From Calycina herbarum (taxonomy: Eukaryota > Ascomycota > Leotiomycetes > Helotiales > Pezizellaceae): 64,000 nucleotides of DNA. The translations under genes were made by a program, and so were the position numbers. Each line of letters opens with the position of its first letter. The first letter of the stretch is position 1. The notes under the pieces were generated by a model. That model saw nothing but the letters and a program-made list of their open reading frames with translations. It did not search any database and was not told the DNA's origin. Below, piece after piece: positions 33,148-47,888 of the stretch. The DNA lies in the NCBI GenBank assembly GCA_001414485.1, contig LLEY01000005.1, positions 1 to 64,000 of the forward strand, written 5' to 3'.

Positions 33148-35076
33148 ACGACTGGTAATTTGGCAAGCCGCACAGCGTCCCACTTAACTCCTGTTTTCTA
33201 GGGAGATTGGCACCTATTCATGCTTCAAACAGCCGCTGGAGATAACCAACCGAGCTCTTCTTTTCCTAAGTAATGAGCTTTCCTCTTTCTCTTTTGATAT
33301 CTCATGGGTTCCCTTATTGATCTTACACTTCATACACAGTACTACAAAATCACAAATAAATGAATGCATAGGCCAAACATAATTGAAATAATTCGCTTAT
33401 CCACTACAGAAGAAAAAGGCACCGAGTCACCAGCTATAGTCTCTGAACAAATTACAAGTTATGCTAAGCAAGTCTTACATAGCTCCCAAGAAGTAATACA
33501 CTCCTCATGAAGAATGTAATTTTCCCCGTTACGGCTTCACTTCAACCAAGCGCACATACTATACGAAGCCTCGAAGGACACTCTCCTTCGCAAGCCGTAA
33601 AAGGGTTAAGGAATACCCCAACGACAGCCCTTCATTCCCCAGAATGCATTGTGTATAATTGCACAGTCTTTACCTGTGGCAATACTTTGGAAAAGAGTAT
33701 CACGTAGGGTTGGACACATCCAACGACTTGAAATGTATTCTGATGGGGACTGGCTCATGATGGGCCTGTGAATTTTCTTCTAAGGACACTTGGTTGGAAA
33801 TCTTTTACCTACCCATGCGTGACCCCCACTATTGCAAACGAAAAGGGAAGGCGCGAACTCGTCCCCGTCCAGAATATGCACCCTCCTTCTTCCCCATCTC
33901 TCCCCATCCATGTATACGATTTCTTGCCGTCGAAACCGAATCGCGGGGGGTGGGAGATTTTTCCTCAACAAAAGAGCGTTACAATCGTGCCGCATTGCTT
34001 TTGGGATGTAGTCCTCAGTTTGCGACGCAAGATTGGTTTCTCTATGGAGATATAATACCTGTAGAATCCTGTAGAAACCTGTAGGATGGTGGTGCCTTCC
34101 ATGAAATCCTCCCATAGAATACCTATCACACGACCCGCAATCTGTTTCTGCTTCAAAATGCATGTATAAAGAAGGGAAGACAAAGGAAAGGGGAATATTT
34201 TCTTTCCTTTGACTTCTTCTCCGCCTTCATGTCGAGGTCGATTCCCTGGGAAGTCCAGTGTTGACACATGGGCGCAGCTTGATTCAGTCGGTCTGGGGGT
34301 CGAGACTTTGTATTTTGGTACCTGGAAGGAAGGAGCGATCACAGCGGTTGAGTCGAGGACTTCACTGGCCTCCTCGTCTTTGGAAATAGGGGGTCGTGCC
34401 TTCCCTTCTCGTTGTAATTCAAGGATCCAGGCCGACGTCGACCTCCAGATGGAAGGAGCGACCTAGAGAATCTCGGGTAGAGGTGGCCAGGCTAGGAGGC
34501 CACGGAAGGAACGACAACGACTTCAAGTAGTCGAGCCCTGCCTGTCGGGGTGTTGGAATAAATGCCTCCAAAGAAAAAAAAAGCCTCATATAACTTTCAC
34601 AACCCATCGTCAGAAGAAATAAACACAAACACATTTGTAAAAAGCTCTGTATTACTATCAAGTGCCGTCATCAATTTATGATGTGTTGCCAGCTATCTAA
34701 TATGGTACAGAGTCTTCCCCAACTCAGATCATTATATGTTTTTTGCACGCCGCCTCACACAAACCCCTTATCAGCATCCATCGCATGTCCCAAAATATCT
34801 AGGAAAATTCAACGAAACAACCTGCACGTGTTCGAGGAATCCTTTCAAATGAGAGCACAGCTGATCAAATCCTCCTTTCCTCCACTCCCGCACCTAAAAA
34901 CAACAACAAAAAAAAATGAACGACATCCCAGAAAAAAGATGCTGGTCGTAAAATAAAAACTTCCTATGCACGCTTTATGGCCAAGCCTGGAGAAACCGTC
35001 GCCGGAGCACATGTCGCAGAGAAACAAAGATTAGGAACGCCGCCAAATGCATCAATGTCAATAGAAAAGAGGAGAT
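33148..35076. other. intergenic, no gene recognised
   Basis: About 1.9 kb between the HET gene and the 3' end of the TOM1-like gene. Only short overlapping frames (33780-34163 minus, 34209-34466 plus). A small run of CCTGTAGAA-type repeats occurs at 34060-34085. No RNA gene or mobile element is seen. Confidence 0.45.
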
Positions 35077-38000
35077 TTATGCGAAACCGAAATACTCGCT
35101 GCCGGCAGTAATGGCTGTCAAGACTTGTTGACGAAGTTGCTCGTAACTTTCATACTCTGGAAGATCAAGTTCTGAGGAAAAAGAAATTAGTGATATGATT
35201 CGCTAGTGGGGGCAAGGACGATGTTGAAAAGGAAAGAAGAAACTTACGGTTGAAGCACGTGTGCGAACTTGGTAACCTATCCTTGTTGCCATAATCACGG
35301 TGGATGTTGAATCGACTGAATCCGTTCATGCCTTCCAATTCCTTGAAGCCGTTGAGCGGTACCTTACTTGTGCCCGTGACGAATTGTAGAAGCTTGGCAC
35401 GTTCCTCCTTATCGTAGGAGCGGATGGCTCGCCAGAACCATTGGATTTGTGGAGATGATGCTGAATAGTTGTGGTATTCGGTATTGCTCTTCCAGTCATC
35501 AACGTCAATCTCGGGTAAGCCAGAAATCAACAGTTCCAACTCTTGTTCATTGAAGATTGCAATGAGCTCGGCAGGAATGATGTCATGGAAACCTTTATAA
35601 AGTTAGTATACGATACGAAGTATAACGAGTGTGGAATTACTTACCCTTCAAGAAGTCATCCAATTGACCTTTCACTGAACCAGTGAGTTTCCATTCTACC
35701 ATAAGACGAATGTATTCGTGCTTATTTTCTTCGGTGACAGGAACATTGCGACCATTCTCGATGAAATCAATGGTCTCTACAACACCAAATTTGTCATTAT
35801 CAACTGAGAATGTCTCAGTGATGACGTCCGTAATGTCATTCTCAAGCATCCACACAAGAGACTTGTAGTATTCTGGATCGAGAGATTCCATGTCCTTGAC
35901 TGAGACTGGTCTACCCAAGATTCGCTTGTACACAGCACGACTGAAATGACAATCGAGAACACGACCCTCGTAGAGAGCCTTGCCGATAATGCGTCCAATG
36001 AACTTGAAAAACATCAAATGTTCCTCGTTGATGCTACTCAATTGATTTGGATGGAAAGTCGTACGGTCTGACGAAACAGGAATGAAGAGTGCATAACCTG
36101 GGTCAAACATCTGTCTTGAAAGGACTTGGAACCATTCGCGAGTAACACCACCAGCATCAACACCTTCTTCGCCATGGAATCGGATGCTGAGCTTGCCGTA
36201 TTTCATTTGATCACCAGTCTGGAAGTAAAGAGACTTGAACGAGTCATGGAAAACTTGGTCTCGTCGAACGGACAGTTGAAGTGGTGGGAAAGATTGTCGA
36301 CCATTTGGTGTCTTGGCATGGACACTACGATTGAAGTAATTGCGCTTATTGTCGAATTCAAGCACCTTTGGATTCTTGACAAGCAAGGAGAAAGTTCCCG
36401 ACATGAGTTTAGGAGTATGTCGAACAAGGTCATTGAGAATCTTGCGGTGCTCCTCAGTAAATGTGAAGAACAGGCTTTCCATACGAGACTCTGGCGGTGG
36501 GCTGGTCATCATCATTTCCTTGCCAGCTTGGGATTGTGAGACCGGTGCGTCCTTTAGAGTGGTATTCTTGCAAACAACCATCAACGCTTCAATCAGAGGA
36601 AGAAGAATTGTGGCAACGTTTTGCATATGCTCGCGCTCTCGAATTGATCGAAGACATTCGCTAAGCTTCTCCCACATTGGCCCAAATGTAGAGTTCTCAT
36701 AGAGAGAGGACAGTAGATCTTGTTTCTCAACGAGTTCTCCGTCGGCATCGGTGTCAGTGCCATCCTTTCTGTCACGCTTGGGATCAAAGAGATGGTCCAA
36801 AGCAGTAAGGACACGCAAGAGCTTGTTTTGGTCAGAACCGCCAGGAGAGAATTTGGCTAATGCAACTCCCTGGATCTCAGTTCCCGTGGAAGCCTTGTCA
36901 ATCTGGGGAATTAAATCCTCAAGATCTACTAATATCGTCTCTCCGAGGCCCTGAGCCTTTGAGATAAGCTCGCGACCAAAGATTGCCTTTGCGCCCGGAA
37001 TTGCAGACAAATTCTTGATCGTAGAAAGTGTTTCGCGGAAAGTCTTTGAGCTACACTCACGAGCAACGAAAATGTTGATGACAAGTTTGAGGTTGTGATC
37101 TGGAATTACTGGAGGTACCATTTGACGTGGCTTCTTGTCGGAATCCTTTTCTGGCTCCTTTGGAGTTGTCTCCGCGGGCGTGGTAGCTTGGGCTTCTGTG
37201 GATGTCGATGCATTACCACCCTCGGCGCTTGTTGGGGCAGACGGTACTGGCACAACAGTTACCGTAACAGGTGCTTCAGCGGCCGGGGGCTCGGATTGTG
37301 GCTCACTTGTGGCAGTGGTAGTGGCCTCGGGAGCCGTTGATGACTCTGCAACAGGCTCTGCTGCAGCTTCTTCAGCCTTCTTAGCCTCCTCGGCAGCCTC
37401 CTTCTGCTTGCGTTGTAAAGCTTGTAGTGGTGATGTAGTCATATTAAGTAGCGTTGACAACGACTCCATTACGTGAGAGCTTTCCATAATAGTCTGACGA
37501 TCAAGAAGAGTGAGAAGCGAGTTGAGTGGGTATTTAACCGACTTGGTGTCCTTGCCCTTGCCCTTGCGACTGAGATTGCGCTTCATACCACTCAATGGCT
37601 CATGCTCTGTCAAAAAGAAGGCCGGGATGTGTGGATTGACTTGCGTAAGGTAGACCAAGGCCGATAGACATTGTTGAACAACCATAAGTGGAGAAGCTTC
37701 CAAGTTCGCAGGTGCGGCGGAAGTAACAGTCATGCCGGTAAGTGTTCGCTTGACACCCTGGGGGGTTTTAGGGTCCTTGTCCTTGGGTTGCTTTGCTCGC
37801 AGAGATAGATGTGCAAAGCTTCGCTCCACGGCTGTCATGTCAAAGCTACCATCTTGGAGGATGTGAAGGATTGTGCTCAGCACCTCGGTTCGATTATGAC
37901 GGTTCATGGAAATATTTTGCAACACGGAGTTGAGGGTGTTTCGTAGACTACCATGCTGAAAGATGAACATCAATCGTAGAAGGGTGGCGATTCCAGGCTT

Positions 38001-41000
38001 GTCCAACATCTGAACAATAGCTCGTCGTTGAGGGCGCTGAGCTGCAATCTCAAGGCGTGGATCACCTCCGGTTCGTCGAGCCATCTGAGGTGGGCCTCTT
38101 CCATGGTGAGTTGGCAAATCTCTCTGAGCAGCACGGGCTTGCTCAGCGATTTCCTGTGGAAGTAGTGTGAGAATCTCCTCGTTTTGCTCCATCAATACTT
38201 GTTGTCGCAAAGCTGGAGGCAAGGTAGCAAGGATACTGGCGGCGTCCATATCAGCGTCATTTCCTGGTCCTCCAGCAGCAGCAGCTTGTCGATTACGCTC
38301 CTCTCGTTCGCGTCTACGTCTGTCTTGTCTCTCCTGCTGAATAATCTCGTCTCTGATGTCGGCAGGAAGGGCATCTAGGAAGTCTTGATCGATATCAGAG
38401 GGCTGTGCACCAGTGGCTGCTGCTTGAGACCGTCGCTCTGCCACAGCTGACATGATGACTTCCTCTCTAATTTCTTCAGGTAGCTCTGCAAGAAATTCGG
38501 CATCAATTCCAAGGTCGGTAATATCGTAAGGATTTCCACGGATAATAGTTGTAAGTCTTGGGCGATCTGCCGCAGGTGTCTCCTCGGGCTGTGCTTCCTC
38601 GGGAGCCGTCGTATCTCCTTCAACTTCAACGCCATCCATTTCATCTCCATCATTCGTCTGGTTCTCAGTTGGCTCCGGTTCAGGGCCTCGGGCAGCACGA
38701 GCTTCGGCCTCTGCTCTCTCAGCAGCTTCTCTCTCCTCTCGCTCTTCGGCCTCCTTCTTTTCTCTCTCTGCCTTTTCCTTGGCCTCCTTAGCTTCACGGG
38801 CAATTCGCTCCTCCTCCTCCTGTTTCTTCTTCTCCTCCTCTGCCTTGCGAACACGCTCTGCTTCAGCAGCCTTGATGGCCTTGTCAGCTTCAATCGCAGG
38901 GGGAGCCAAAGCAGCTAGAATTGCGTTGACAAGATCGTTTGCCTTCTCAAGATGATTAGGGGCAAACAAGAGCTTCGCCTCCTCTAGCCATCTGGCAGTA
39001 GTTGATTGTGGAGTGAAGAATGCGCCAGGTTCTTGGGATTCGCGTCTAGGGTCAGCACGGGCTCCACGGGATGGGCCAAACAATGCCTGCAGCTCAGGTG
39101 GCATTGATTGACCCGGAGCGGTAGTAAAGTGGAATTGAAGGGCTGCACCGCTACGGGTGGTACCTGCCATAGGTAAATGTCTGGCCATCAAGAGTTCCAA
39201 CATTGCTTGTCTCTCGGCGGGCTCACCAAAGTGTCGGCCACTGATTTCAAATTGTTCGCCTGCACCTGACATTGCTTGCAGAAATGACGAAAGTGTGTTG
39301 CCATTGCGTCCAGAGTGTCTTCCGGTCGAATTTCGTTGTAGAAGTGGGTTGGTTCCATCGTCACCACCAGCTCGAGATGGTCCCCCGCCAGGTCTGTGTG
39401 TGCGATACGAAGCGCGATATTCGCCTGGAACTGTGTTCGGATTAGTTCTGATTCTTCGTCTTGCTAACGCTTGACCCAAGCGTAAAATCGATTGACTCAG
39501 AGGAGACACTTCGGCGGGATCATCGCGCGGCTGTGAGTTTCCTAAAAGCTCGAAAAGTAGTGGAGAATCTTGTAACATACCACCTAGCGGTTCACGACCA
39601 GCGAAAAAGGGAAATGGAGGGAAGCCGCTGGGACGTGGTCGGCGGTGCAAAATTGGTGCTTCCACTTCACCCTCCCAGCCGTAAGCTCCTGAGCCAGGGC
39701 CATCCACTAGATACTACTTAGAATAAATAAAATCACTCGGGCGATGTACTTACTTGTATAACCTCCCTCAAAAAGCACATCATCTTCATCCATGTCATCC
39801 TCATCTTCGTCGTCGTCTGTGAACAAAGGTTAATATAGAAAAGAGAAGAAATATCGGGGGAGACTAACCATCTTCATCGCCTTCTTCAACATACTCAGCA
39901 GCGATTCGTTCATCGGCATCTTCGTCATCTGGATTCATGCCTTCGGCCTGCATTTCCTCTTCCATGCGCTCCATAATTTCGGCAGCATCTTCTCCGCCAC
40001 CTGCAGTATCAAGAGCTCGAATAATGTGGCTAAGAGAGCCACCAACGGGAATACCCATGCCACCCATTCCCATGTCAATATTACGGAGCTCTTCTTGGTC
40101 GGCAGCCTGTCCTTCATAATCTTCCTCTTCGCCATCATCTTCGTCGTTGTCATCACTCTCCCAATCGTCCAAGTCATCATCGGCGTCGAGTTCTTGACCG
40201 TCGTCGCCTTCTTCGATGATCTCGACACGATTATCTTCGTCTTCAGAATCATGATCTTCGCCACTTGATCCTTCATCGTCAGAATCGTCGTCGTCATCAT
40301 CATCCTCATCCATGATGACTTCAACACCGACATCTCCAGGAAGACCTTCAATCGGACCCATGCCCTCAATAGCTTCATCCTCATCGCTGATGTTGTCCTC
40401 AGCATCTTCCTCTTCATAGTCCATCTCCTCGTCATATTCAGCCTCGTACATTTCTTCGTCGTCTATAATGTATTAGCAAGAAAAACACAAATGGGCTGGA
40501 AAACTTACCATCTTCAGACTCGGAAGAGGTGTCGCCCTCGTGGCCGGGTTCAAACATACCCAATGTCGAGTTTCGGAACAAGTCAGGGGTTTCTTCGCGC
40601 TCGTCTTCAGGATCAGAAACGGAGGTGGCCGACTCAATCTCATCCTCTTCGTTTTGACCAGGATTTCCAGAGACAAGGCCAAGGTCGCTGAGTTGAATGG
40701 CAGTTGTGGAGAGGGTCTTGAGAGGTCGTAAGATGTACTTAACAGCACGCTTCGCACCAGGGAAGTTCAAATCAACATCTGCGATGGACGCAGTTAATGC
40801 TGAAATAAATCCCTTATCAAACATAATACGTCGAAGTTGCTTTTGGGATGCACTGGCTAGAGCTGTGTCTGAAAGTGCAACATTCTCCTTGCCACTCATG
40901 ATATGGGTCATGAGATCAGAGAGTGCGAGCATGCGAGCATACTTGACGTCGAGTGGCTCCTGGGAGGAGCTGGCCTCCTTGTAGGCTTTGAGGATGTTTT

Positions 41001-44000
41001 CCAGAACAAACTTTCGGACAAATAATAGATCAGACTCATCTTCTCCATCATATGGCTGTTGCTTGTTATCCAAAGGTTTCTCTCCTGTCTTTGCAAGAAG
41101 TGCTGTGATCACCGAGTCTGCCCATGTTGATGTAACAGCCTTCTTTCGTAGTGCCGTGGTTTCCGCATGATCGAGTGTGCCAATTGGAATCAGATCAAAA
41201 AGAAGGTAATTGACCACACTTGAGCGTGGCTTGGATGGGGTCATTGCCTGAGGTGGAGCGCTACGCTTGAAATTGATGAACTCAATCTTTGTGCGGTTGT
41301 AGGATGACAATAGCTCAGTCAGGCATTGTAGGATGAAGCATCGGTAAATGTAAATCGGATGTTCCTCGCCCTTGAACTCTTGTTTGGAAGAAGGTTTTGC
41401 AGCCTTTGTTTCCTTGGGGGCGGGCTCTGGGGGGGCGGAAGCTCCAGCCATTGCAACGTCCTCGTTCCCTGATCCAGAGGTGCTTGCCTGTTCAGTGGTG
41501 GTTGCAGCCACGGCAGGGTCCTTATCCGGGACGTCCTTGTAGTTGAGCAGTTCGCAGAGAAGGAAATGGATGACTCCATCGGCCTTTTCCACAATGGGTA
41601 GCTTGGATTCTGGGCCAGGTGTCTTTGTGACATCTTGCATCTCGCTATCTCCGGCTTCAGTGGATACTTTGACATCTTGAATTGTCAAATCTTCGGTAGC
41701 CTGGACAGTTGGTGTCACGGCATCTTCAGCATCCTTGGTAGCATCTTCTGAGGCAGGTGCTTCTTTAAGTACGAGGGCAATTTGACGACTGGCACGTTCA
41801 GCAAGGAATGACCAGCGGTTGAATTTTACCATCTCATTTGTGATTTCCACGAATAAACTTGGGTTGCGAATGGCAGTATGAGCCAGAGCCCGAAGATAAG
41901 TTGGAGGATCAACTGCTCGCTGTGTGCGAGATGAATCGAAGTAGGCCTTGATCTCGGATCGCATGATTTGCTTGATTGTGTCATCGTCTTCAATAATATG
42001 TCGCAGGATAATCATCAAAGGACTCTGAATGCGAGCTGAGCTTACACCTGCAAGCTGCTTGGCCATGACAAAGAGACGTTGAATATTCTTCTTTTCGCCC
42101 ATAGCTTCAGCGACCGATCGTGTGCGTGTTAGAATGACCAAAATCCGCAAAACTGCGAGAGCAAGTGCCTCGTCCTTGCCAATGCGAGGCAATATGTCAA
42201 GAATGGCATCGAATAATTGCAATCGCTCGTCGTCGGTGACAGCAGGATCATATGAATCCAGTACTGGCTCTTTGATCTCCTTGTTCTCATCAACTGGTTG
42301 TGTCCAAATGGTCTTGCGCGGTCGTGCGTCGTTGCTCAATAATATTTCAACAACCAAAAGAATCTGGGCAATCCATGGAGAAGGCTCATCAACAGAATGG
42401 TTTGGAGATAGTCGAACAAAACTGAGCAGATTGCCAAGGTTTTCCTTCAGCTCTCCGATAGCTGCCGAGTAGAACGCCTTATCACGCAACATTAAGGCTA
42501 GCAAGTTGGCATATGCAGCAATCTTCTTTCCTTCAGTGCGTAGATCTTCCTCGCCAGCAAAAGACATGAGAGCGATAACCAATGTAATTCCCACATTCTT
42601 CAAAGCATCCATAGACTTGCTCACAGCGGTGGTAATCAAGTCTGATATCTCAAAGGTCACATCTCCATGAGCGTTGATAACATCGAGGCATTTGTCAATC
42701 AAATCCTCTCTGATAGCCTCTCGCTCCTCATTAAGGTCGTCTACCGTAATGCGTACTGGTTCTGGCTCTTGATCGTCAACGGAAATTGAGTTCTTGAGTG
42801 GCGAGGATTTCTGAGCTCTAGCGCTAGGTGGCCGAGAACCCAAGACAGAGCCTGGACGGGATTGGTCATTTGTAGGGGGATTCTGAGTAAATTGACTAAT
42901 CAAGTCACTGAAGTTTTCCGAGCCTCCCTCTCCGTTATTTGGAGGTGGAATAATTTGATTGAGCTGTGAGACAATATCGGGAAGATCCACAGCCATAGCA
43001 GTGTCATCAGGTGTTGCTGTACCCGTAGAAGCACCAGTACGAGGTCGAGAAGACGTTGCCGCATCTGAATTGAGAACCAAGTCACCTTCAGGGATTGGAT
43101 TACGCTTGTTTCTACCCTCTGTTGCCTCTCTGCAATACTCCAACGCATATGGTTGGTTGTTATTGCAGCGGTAAAGAGCCTCGTTTGCAAGGTCAACATC
43201 ATAAGAGTGACCAGATGTGAGTGTTGCAAAATTCTCGGGGTTGACCTTGAACTTTTGTTTCGGCACCTTGGATAGTGGTGGAACTGAGTCTGAGCGCTTG
43301 CTTGCATTTGTCTCACTATCAGCAATGCAAATTGTGCGGATGACTTCAATCAGCTTTTCTGAGATCTGACTTGAGCCCTTCTCGATGAGATCCGACTGCC
43401 ACAACCGACGAACAATGGGCAAGACGGCCATTCGTAATTCGACAAGGAATTGCGAAGGTGAAAATTGGTCAGTGCGGGAGCGCTCTCGTTCACGGTGTGC
43501 AGCCATAGTGGTGGTTTGCTGAGACTCGGTGATATATTTTCCATTCACGATTTGCGCGTAGATTGAGAGAATGTGTCTTGTACCGGCGGTTGCCAACTCG
43601 CGTCGAACCGATGCCTCGGTGGTCATCTCTTTCGGGTCCGCATCTTCAGTACTTGATCGAATTTCTGTTGTGAAGGTTTCGAGGATTCCGTTAAGTACCT
43701 CAAAGCCACCATTGTCTTTGAAAGCTAGCAGAACAATTGTGATGATTTGTGTTGGACGATCGTTGTGGCGCGAGACATCAATGACCATATCCTGCAATAC
43801 ACGTAAAACTCCAATCCAGTATGTGTAGCATTCAACTGACGAAGTCTCGTTTGGTGCTGCCAATTGAAGTATAATGCTTTCAGCAAGTGCTTTTGCAATG
43901 GCATTATTGTTTTGCTTTTGAAATAGTTCAGGGTTGCGTTTCAACACTAAAGCCTTGCCTAATGTTTGGAAGAGAGGAGTAACGCTCTTTGACACTTTGT

Positions 44001-47000
44001 TAAGGAGGTATTGAAGCGTTTGGAAGTTCTTGAAGTATGGGCTACTCTTCTCGGATTTTGTTGGCGACTTCATACTCTCTTCCACGGCCTTAACTGCAGC
44101 TCTTGCAGCTTCGAGCTCTGGATTTGCATGTCCGTTTTGAGGGGCTGGCGGAGGCATAGAGACAGCATCATCTGTTTCTGGAACCTCCTCAGCTACGGGC
44201 AAGGGTGTGTCGGCCTCCGAAATGCTCTCGGAGATAGTCTCACCAAACCCAGTATCCTTGACACGCGTGGCATTCTTCCAGTGATTAGGGATGACCTTGG
44301 TGATATGGATCTCTTCTCGCAAAGCAGCTCCCAGCAACGGCCCAAGAGATTTGACAAGCTGAACATAGTAATCAGCCAGATTCATTTGCATGAAGCTATG
44401 GTTTGTATTCCGAGCATTATAAGCAGCAGCCTGGAAACATGCATTAAGAGTTGTCAAAAGAGAACGCAGATTGAGGAAAGCCTTGGCGAAGTCCGTGCCC
44501 CGAGAAAGAAATTCCAGATCTGCAGACTGTCGTGACTCTGCATTCACAAATGGTGCGAAGAAAGATTTCCCTTCTTGGTAATTCGCGAAGGAGGAAAGAG
44601 TTTCTGTTGCAGCTAGTGTGCGTTGAAGTAACGAGGGTATTGTAAGATGCGGCTTCGGTTCTGCGAGTAGTGCAATCACGTTATGGAGATTTGCACTTCC
44701 ATCAGCGAAATCATATGTGAGGCAAGGCGAGTCCACAAGATCTAGAACAAATTCGATGCCACCCTTAGCGCAAAATTCCGTACGAACAGACGAGTTGCTT
44801 AGCATTGCGACCAGGAAAGTACCAACGGCCGAGACAAAAGGAGTGAGAGACGCGTTTGGAGTAGACTCGTCAGAGGTTGAGTCATCTTGGGGTGTCTCTG
44901 AAGCGTGTCCAACATCCTGCATGTCGACATCGAGGTCAGATTCGTTGTTTACTGCCTTCTCTTTTCCCTTGAGCGACTGTACGGGTTGATTGAGCTGAGC
45001 GTCTGCAATCACCGTCTTTCCAGATGCGTTCGTAGTCCACAGCTTAGCGCCAATTTTCTGCTTTTCGGCCTTGGTCTTGCAGAGATAACCAACTCTTGCG
45101 ACCATGTCCAGAATTGCATTCATGATAGCCGTCTTGAGCGCTGGGTGGTGTCTAACCAATTCGTCGAATGTGCCTCCTAGATTCGCAGGCAATTCTTTGT
45201 TGGACTCCATGCATTTGACGTGCTCTGGACTCTCGAAAATCTCGAAAAATATTTCTAAAGCGCGGGAAGACTGTAACATCTTCATGCCAGAGTTGTTCAA
45301 ACATAATGCACCAAATGCTTGAGGGATGATATTGATGGTCTCGGAGGTTGGCATAATACCACGGGCAAGAGGACCTTCTCGTGGAGTCTCCAAAATGGAC
45401 AATAATGGCCGACGGGACGAAATGGGAGGTTCGTCATCGCCGGTATCGTCGTCGTCGTCATCGCCATCGTCGGACGGAGAACTGGGGGTGGTGGTCTCAA
45501 CTGCTGCTTCTGCAGGCGTCTCTTCATTCGCAGGTTGAGATTCAGTCTCCTTTGGGGTTTCAGGGACTGGAATTTCTGTTCCGGTGACAGCCTCAAGGAA
45601 TCCTTTACTTAATCCAGCTTCAGCAATAATGGCAAAACTGGTAGGCTCATTGTTGATGAAATCGTTGAGGATGCTAACGGAGTTGGTCCACACAATGGAA
45701 CCGAAAACCTTGGAATTTCCAATGATCTGACGAAGACTGCCTAGCAGTGGTGAAGAATCAATCAGGTTACGCAACAGTCGATCGAAGTTACCTCCGTAAC
45801 CTCCAGCTGTTGACATCATGTGATGAATAAACTTGAAAAGCCATTTGAGGGTCTGTTGTTGATAAAAGGGGATCGTATAATCAACGGCAGACGAGCAAAA
45901 TCCAGCTGGGATGCCTTTACCAGCAGCGGCATTTTCAGCAGCATTCTTAACCTCGTAGACAATCAAGTTGGAGACAGCATCGAGGCCATCAGCACTGACG
46001 AGAGTCTGGAAAGCATCACGGGCACTGTACATGATATTGTCGAGAAAAGAGAGAATCTTGGGGTGATAGCACTCGGCGACATTTGTACGTAAGCTGAGCA
46101 CTTCAACCAAGATGGGTATCAGGCCAGCAGTAACAAGATCTGATCCAGTGCGACCATTAAGAGATATTGCGGAAAGGAGGGCAAATAGAGCGTCACGCCA
46201 TTCATCCTTTTCAGAGATTTTGTCACCACTTTCCTCGATGCTCATCTCAGCCACAGCCTTTCTAACAACATAAAGCAGAACACCATGGTTCACCGTTGTG
46301 TTCAGGGCAGCACAAACGTCTGGGAATTTGCTCTGGTATGCTGACAGCGCCTCGAGAGTTGAAAGCGCTAAGGTCTGAAGAGGAACGGGAACCGCGATAT
46401 CACCATCGGCAGGTGGGTGGACCATATCTGCAAGCTGGTAGGCGAGCTGCATTCGACGTGGCTCCTCTGCATCTTGCTTCAAAACACTTTCGAGAAATGT
46501 AGCTTCTGGGTGAATATAGGCAAGATTGGTGATTGCCAAAAGGCGGATGGACAAAATCTGTCTTCGGGTCTCAACTGATGTTGTCAAGGCAGACGCAAGT
46601 CGTAATTTGGTCAAGAGTTCGTAATGCAGCTCCTTTGGCAAATCGCGTGTGTTGTCTTCGAGGAGTTTATGGATACTCGTTGACTTGAGCTTGGAGGAGG
46701 ATATTTCAACAACCTTGTATGCTGGTTGACGGACCGCATCTTCAGTTGTGACGGTGAGAGATCGCACTGCGGATGGACTTTCATCTGATCCCGAATGTCT
46801 GTTTGAGCGGTGACTCTGGGGGCCTAAGTTGGAAGAGCGTCGGACTGGAGTTGGGGTGACAGGACTAGGTGATGCTGGGGTAGTCGGAACACGAGCACTG
46901 ATAGGCGCATCTGTATTTGGGTCTTGTTTGGGATAATAAGTAACCTTTACATCCCCCCATTGCTCCCAGCTAGTCTCAGTCGCCGGGGCAGAGTTGTTGT

Positions 47001-47888
47001 CGTGCCAAGCTTGAACGGCACTAGGGCTACTGCTAACACCATTTGCTCCCTTGACCATAGAAGTAAGATCATTAGCATACAAGGTGGTGTTAGTAGTCTT
47101 CTGATTAGAGGAAGGTATTTGAAATATAGCCTTCTCCTTGCCTTTGATACTCGGCGTTGTGGGCGTTCCTGGCTGTGGCTCCACTGGGGTCACAATTGTC
47201 TTGGTAAATGGCAAGGCCAGTTGAACAACGCGATCAAGATCAATATTGTAGTGCTGCGCGAGAACACCTGCACTGACATGTCGGGATGAGACATTCATAC
47301 GCTTCAAAGCAGATTGATATCTCTGTGCCAATTCGGAACCCAACAGAAGGGTGCCTTGAATAATCGATAATGAAGTCGAGTTAAGCAAGCTATTCATATG
47401 CGAGCTACTGGCATAAACAGCACGATTGCCACAATTCTGGAGAAGCATTCGAGAAAAGTTGAGAATCGACTCCACCAATTGACGATCGCCATCCTTGCCG
47501 TATCCAAGCGCATCGAGGTCTAGGGTTTGTGCTGAATCGATACCGGGCTCTTCAGTTGAAGATTCAAGAATCAAGCGTCCAAACTCCACTGTCTGTGGAC
47601 CTTCCTTCAATTTGTATGCCAGGCAGAATTTCTCAAGAACAAGGTCAAATCGATTCAAGAGTGCGATCCAGTGATACAAGTCACCTCTAGGGAAGGGCCA
47701 TCGTGTGGGGAATGTTGATAGGTGTTGCGGAAGGAGGGGCAAGGGTGTAGAGCACGCAGCTGTGCAGAATTCTTTGATCCATGGTGACTATTTTCTCAAT
47801 CAGCAAAGTTTTGGTTAAGGTGTGGAATTTCGGAGCCTACCAGAGTCTCTGCGTGTTTCGCTAGCATAGTCTTTGTAATTCGGGCCAT
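35077..47888 (-). CDS. TOM1: giant HECT-type E3 ubiquitin ligase, TOM1/HUWE1 family (7 exons)
   Basis: Model complement(join(35077..35171,35248..35592,35645..39706,39754..39826 corrected to 39754..39816,39869..40462,40509..47787,47841..47888)); 12486 nt, 4161 aa, all phases closing. Exon 1 is 16 codons ([16 protein letters not shown]). The N-terminal half is alpha-solenoid-like and corresponds to the DUF908/DUF913 region. A very acidic Asp/Glu segment spans about 2430-2660. Near 3060-3190 are ubiquitin-binding UBM-like motifs ([32 protein letters not shown]). A Glu/Lys/Ala-rich coiled segment lies around 2930-3030. The C-terminal HECT domain (about 3800-4161) ends LPSSHTCFN with catalytic Cys4128, then a terminal FGFA. 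Known roles in fungi: quality control of excess ribosomal proteins and histones, mRNA export. Intact. Confidence 0.95.

Noticed and set aside
38375..38893. 172-codon Arg/Lys-rich minus frame
   Set aside because: Shadow frame of the coiled and UBM region of the TOM1-like gene.
39754..39826. First estimate of the fourth TOM1 coding exon ending at 39826
   Set aside because: The acceptor CAG lies at 39817-39819, so the exon is 39754-39816 (63 nt); only this closes the reading frame. The value 39816 is the one to use in the gene model.
39935..40435. 166-codon Met/Thr-rich frame
   Set aside because: Shadow of the Asp/Glu-rich acidic exon of the TOM1-like gene.
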